Below, in pieces: positions 60,640 through 64,000 of a stretch of DNA of 64,000 bases. Within the stretch, counting starts at the first letter, position 1; the number at the start of each line of letters is the position of its first letter. Made by a program: the position numbers and the translations under genes. This stretch comes from Aquanectria penicillioides (lineage: Eukaryota; Ascomycota; Sordariomycetes; Hypocreales; Nectriaceae): the NCBI GenBank assembly GCA_003415625.1, contig PYIU01000005.1, positions 3,043,001-3,107,000 on the forward strand. Reading direction: 5' to 3'. The notes beneath the pieces are model-generated. The model was not told the DNA's origin and searched no databases. It saw nothing but the letters and a program-made list of their open reading frames with translations.

Positions 60640-61600
60640 TTTAGAGGCTCTGTTTTCACCGTTCCTGTCGGTTCAGGCAATTCTGGCGTCCAGTTCGTCG
60701 ATGCCGACAAGATTTACGATCGCTTTTTCCACGGTTGCTATAATGCTGGCTCTCCTGTGTGTGCTTTCAGAAATGCCAACGACGCCAACGCGCAGGACAT
60801 CAGAAATCGTGTCTACTTATTCATTTCGCGTCACTGCAACACAAAGGCGCTCCGCTCTATTCGTCATCAGTGGCGACGATGTTCACAACGTCATCGGCTC
60901 GGCCCTGTATGACCCCATCGCAGGCTTTCAAATACTAGCCTACGGACTCGCACAGGCCATCTCTGGAAATGCCAGTCTCCTTGCAGCAGCCATCATAGCA
61001 GCAGGGCGTTTCCCTTACTCGCCGATGACTGCGCTTTTGATGTGTCCAATTCGACCATTTCTCAAAGCGACGAGACCAGCCTAGCTGTTCTCTGCGACGA
61101 TGGTGACGATGTCACATCCATGGACCTTGACTGGTGGCTGGCATTCCTATGTTAGCAAGCAAGTTGCAACGTCCCACATTCTTGCTCCCTACTAGTCCAG
61201 CATCCGCTTTGCCTGCTCTAGCTAGCGTTTACAAGCTAATTGGAGGTTTCGCGGGCCATTCGCAACCTCTCCAGCGCATTCGGCTGGTGTTTCCGATGCC
61301 CCGTTAGCACCGCTCTTCTTCTTGTCCAACCCCTTGGATCCCGTCATGCCCTTGAACTCTGCCCGTGCAATGGCTGCGGCGCACCCGGGTTCTGCCCTCG
61401 TGATTCAGCAGGCTATTGGGCATACCGTTGTAGAATGGACCCAAGTGAGTGTGTTAGCAAGATTTTTGGCAACTTACCCTGAGTCTAGCTCCGTCCCAGA
61501 CGTGGCATACTGTGAATCTAAGTACGGCCCATGGGATGTTGGCTGTAGGGCCACCACCAACAACGGGAAAAAACGAACGACACACAGGTAGTCTCATGGC
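60640..61600 (+). pseudogene. Decayed alpha/beta hydrolase, tripeptidyl-aminopeptidase-like (TAP C-terminal region)
   Basis: Family-like blocks lie in order but in different frames. They are DADKIYDRFFHGCYNAGSPVC (cap region, about 60700-60770), SALYDPIAGFQILAYGLAQ (about 60898-60955), VSNSTISQSDETSLAVLC (about 61045-61100), YVSKQVATSHILAPY, and finally LSNPLDPVMPLNSARAMAAA with QQAIGHT (61320-61430), which carry the TAP-like catalytic Asp and His regions. Two in-frame TAG codons stand where Trp is expected (APY-W-SSIRFACSS-W-RLQANWRF). Frameshifts occur before and after. No intact start region with a GxSxG elbow is found. Intact relatives are secreted peptidases or hydrolases; this copy cannot encode one. 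Confidence 0.75.
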
Positions 61601-61649
61601 CGATGCGCGCTTTGGGTTTCGTGATTCCTGCCTAGCATAGTCCAATTGA

Positions 61650-62025
61650 ACACTATATGCTGGAGCAACACCTCTCTTCCTTCACCTAGTATTGTTGGAG
61701 ATTTGGTTAGTCATGGTCTTCATGATATCACCCATTAAGCATCGTCCCTGGTCAAGCTTCGTAGTGCCAGTGTCATGATGTAAATTGTCCCCAAGGGGAA
61801 CTGGAGTTGGCGTGTGTATTTCGCATTCATAATTGCTGGGGGCAGAAGGGCTACTTGATGATACTTGACATGATGACACCTCCCTCTAGCTGTCTTTCAA
61901 TTAAACCCAGGTCCCAACAGTCAGCCATTACACCGCCCGTCCAAGAAATTCGCGTTACATGCCGTCAATAATACATAGCAAATCTCTCCGAAAGCAACTC
62001 GCCAAATCCCATCATGACCAACTGC
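61650..62025. other. Intergenic 3' flank of the surface-protein gene
   Basis: No coding potential is recognised. It separates the pseudogene from the 3' end of the minus-strand surface-protein gene. Confidence 0.6.
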
Positions 62026-64000
62026 TTAGTTCACAGAGTTCCACACGATCTCATCATCAAATCGCTCCAATCCAGTTGGTGTCCACTGCCAAATTCCGCG
62101 ACGAAGAGCTGAAGCGACAGTCTCGCGCTTGACTTGGAGAGCAGGTGCATCAGAGCGACAAGCCGCAGCGACACAGCTGTTGTCGGTCCAGCCGACACGG
62201 AAATCATCGCCCCACCAGGCTCGTAACTCAAGGCCCACACGAACGGTGATGAGGACTGAAGAAAGATCATTGTATCCTTCAAATTCAACAGGTGTGAGCT
62301 CGTAACCACCCTCAAGAAATGAAGGACAGGCGGGAACTTGTTTAGTCTCGGACCAGGCAATGGACTCCTCGCCAGATAAGGTGTTATTGTACCGATAAGC
62401 AGAAATGTTGAACTCACACCACTCCTCGTTGCTCCTGGTCTCACATCCCAACCTCGCGCTAAAGAAGTTGAATCTGAAGCAGGGACTGGGGGCATGGGGA
62501 CCAACACTAATCTCTGCAACATCCCCGGATCTAGTGGTGGCAGTGTCGGAGAGGGAAGGAGGGACAAATTCCACAAGTTGTCCGCCAGATGAGGGGATGA
62601 AGGGTGGGGTTTTCTGGGAGGATGGGGGTGTAATGTGGAAGCCGTCTGAGAACCAGATTTCTTCAACAGGATTGAAGAGAGGCCCTGGCTTGGCGGTGTC
62701 GAACTACAGATAGTTAGAAGCTGCAGCATCTGAATGAAGATTGTACTTACATCGACTGTTGAATTACCAATCTTTCCCCCAGTAACGCACATTGTAGGCA
62801 ATGTTGATTTTGCCTGAGTTTGAGATTCACCAACGGAGTGAGATGTGGTGGAAGGGTCAACACTGATAGTTGGAATATTGGTAATGGGTGTGGAAGTACT
62901 GGAATTCGTCCAGGCTGAAACAGAAGGCCCCTCACTGTGGAAGAGTTAGCATCGGTTGACAGAGGGGATGTGTTTACGTACCTTTCTTGTCGTCGAATTG
63001 CCCGCTTTCCAGACCCTGATCCATCAGGCACAGCGACAGTAGCCAGGGTAGTGAGAGGAAATTTGATGGTATAAGTAGTAGTAGGCTCCAGGATGAGGTT
63101 GGTCCAGATGCTAGTCTGGAGGCTAGATGCCTTGGGCCAAAGAGTCAACTCAGTGGGGATAGGGCCATATCCAGCATCAGAGATGGGAGCGCCGTTGCTC
63201 GACAAATAGTCAGACATTGGGTTGCCGGCAGATCCGTCAGAGAGGACTGGCCCACCAGTGGGGTCAACGACTTGTGTAATGGTCGAAATAAATGTGCCAA
63301 TTACAATGCCTGAGGTAAAGGTAGCTCGGGCATCATTGCTGGTTCCGCCAAGAATCGAAGAAATGGGTACAGCAGCATACTCGCTGAGGCTAGGCAGGCC
63401 AGTTGGCAGGGTATTCATGTCGCCACTTGACATAACAGGGCCAGAAGGAGGAGGAGCTGGGATACCAGAGACTGTGCCTCTGGGGACTTCTGTGGGAAGA
63501 GCACCATCAGAGGCGGTAACGACAATAATGGTCTGAACGATAGGTGTGACCCGGCCATCAGGGCCGATAATGACAGCTGTAGTCACTGAAGTAAATTGGC
63601 CTGCCTCTGAATCTGAGGTAGCAGACCTGGAGAGGGGATTCGATGTGATCTGGGGAAATCCGGGCGAGCCCCCAATGCTGGTACCGGTCGGCACATCGGT
63701 TCGCATGGGCACCACCCAGGTGGAGTCCACCACTGTTGGCAGGCCGTCTGCCCCGATTATGGTGTAAGTGATGCAGGTCGTGATGCCGCCCAAAGCACCG
63801 GAGTCGCTTTGAGATGAAAGACCCGGAGATGATGTGATTCGGCCAGGAAGCTCGGTTGAGATACCGGATGGTAATGTGGAAGAGATGAAGGGAGGGAAGT
63901 TGGGAGGCAATCCCTGAGTATCGACAGGCCCAGGTATGACCCACGTTGAACCAACCACGGTAGGAAGACCATCCAGTCCGATAGCAGTGTAGCTAGTGCT
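62026..64000 (-). CDS. Repeat-rich fungal cell-surface (adhesin-like) protein, 5' end outside the window
   Basis: Partial gene on the minus strand; exons >64000-62982, 62934-62751 and 62703-62026, so at least 627 residues of the C-terminal part. Introns have GTACGT and GTAAGT donors with CACAG and TGTAG acceptors and keep phase. The N-terminal visible part is Ser/Thr/Pro/Gly-rich with degenerate repeats of about 60-75 residues whose cores read SYTAIGLDGLPTVVGSTWVIP, ITYTIIGADGLPTVV and VTTAVIIGPDGRVTPIVQT. A dibasic KRAIRRQE site precedes the last third. The final 226 residues form a compact domain with conserved-looking Cys and Trp (FFSARLGCETRSNEEWCEFN), resembling C-terminal domains of large fungal wall proteins (possibly DUF7371). 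No GPI or membrane anchor is seen at the C-terminus. Function is inferred as wall or surface structure or adhesion. Confidence 0.75.

Overview
This window is nuclear DNA from a filamentous ascomycete (Pezizomycotina), most likely a Sordariomycete and probably Hypocreales. The evidence is short introns of about 50-100 nt with GTAAGT-like donors and CTAAC/CTGAC branch points, a White Collar-1 photoreceptor, a prenylated Chs4/Skt5-type chitin synthase activator, and fungus-restricted families (DUF6606/DUF3638/DUF3645, DUF6601). The species call is an inference from gene content and sequence style only.

Layout. 1-16.5 kb: secreted GH17 glucanase (+), NYN-domain protein (-), SDS23-like CBS protein (-), karyopherin Kap123/importin-4 (+). 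19.8-34.4 kb: dense conserved block with wc-1 (+) convergent to UDP-glucose:glycoprotein glucosyltransferase (-), which is divergent from alpha-COP (+), which is convergent to proteasome subunit RPN12 (-). 37.4-45 kb: Skt5/Chs4-like chitin synthase activator (+) and a monocarboxylate-type MFS transporter (+). 46.4-56.9 kb: one eleven-exon gene (+) for a giant, about 3,280-residue DUF6606/DUF3638/DUF3645 protein. 57.6-64 kb: DUF6601 membrane protein (+) with a repeat-filled intron, a decayed alpha/beta-hydrolase (tripeptidyl-aminopeptidase-like) pseudogene (+), and the 3' part of a repeat-rich cell-surface protein gene (-) that runs off the window.

The genes are not a pathway cluster. Several serve the secretory pathway and cell wall (GH17 glucanase, UGGT glycoprotein folding control, COPI coat, chitin synthase activator, surface protein). 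The others are housekeeping or signalling genes. I found no convincing tRNA or rRNA gene, no intact transposon and no CRISPR array.

The most striking pattern is that five otherwise well-conserved coding regions (wc-1, the Skt5-like gene, the MFS transporter, the giant DUF3638 gene and the DUF6601 gene) are each broken by a shift equivalent to loss of one base, best placed in or next to a short G or C run. A sixth anomaly is a splice donor reading GA instead of GT. In each case the protein continues in the new frame with family-like sequence, so assembly indels are the simplest explanation; real loss of function has to be excluded, especially for wc-1. The hydrolase pseudogene is different: it carries in-frame TAG codons where Trp is expected, a substitution that sequencing indels cannot produce.
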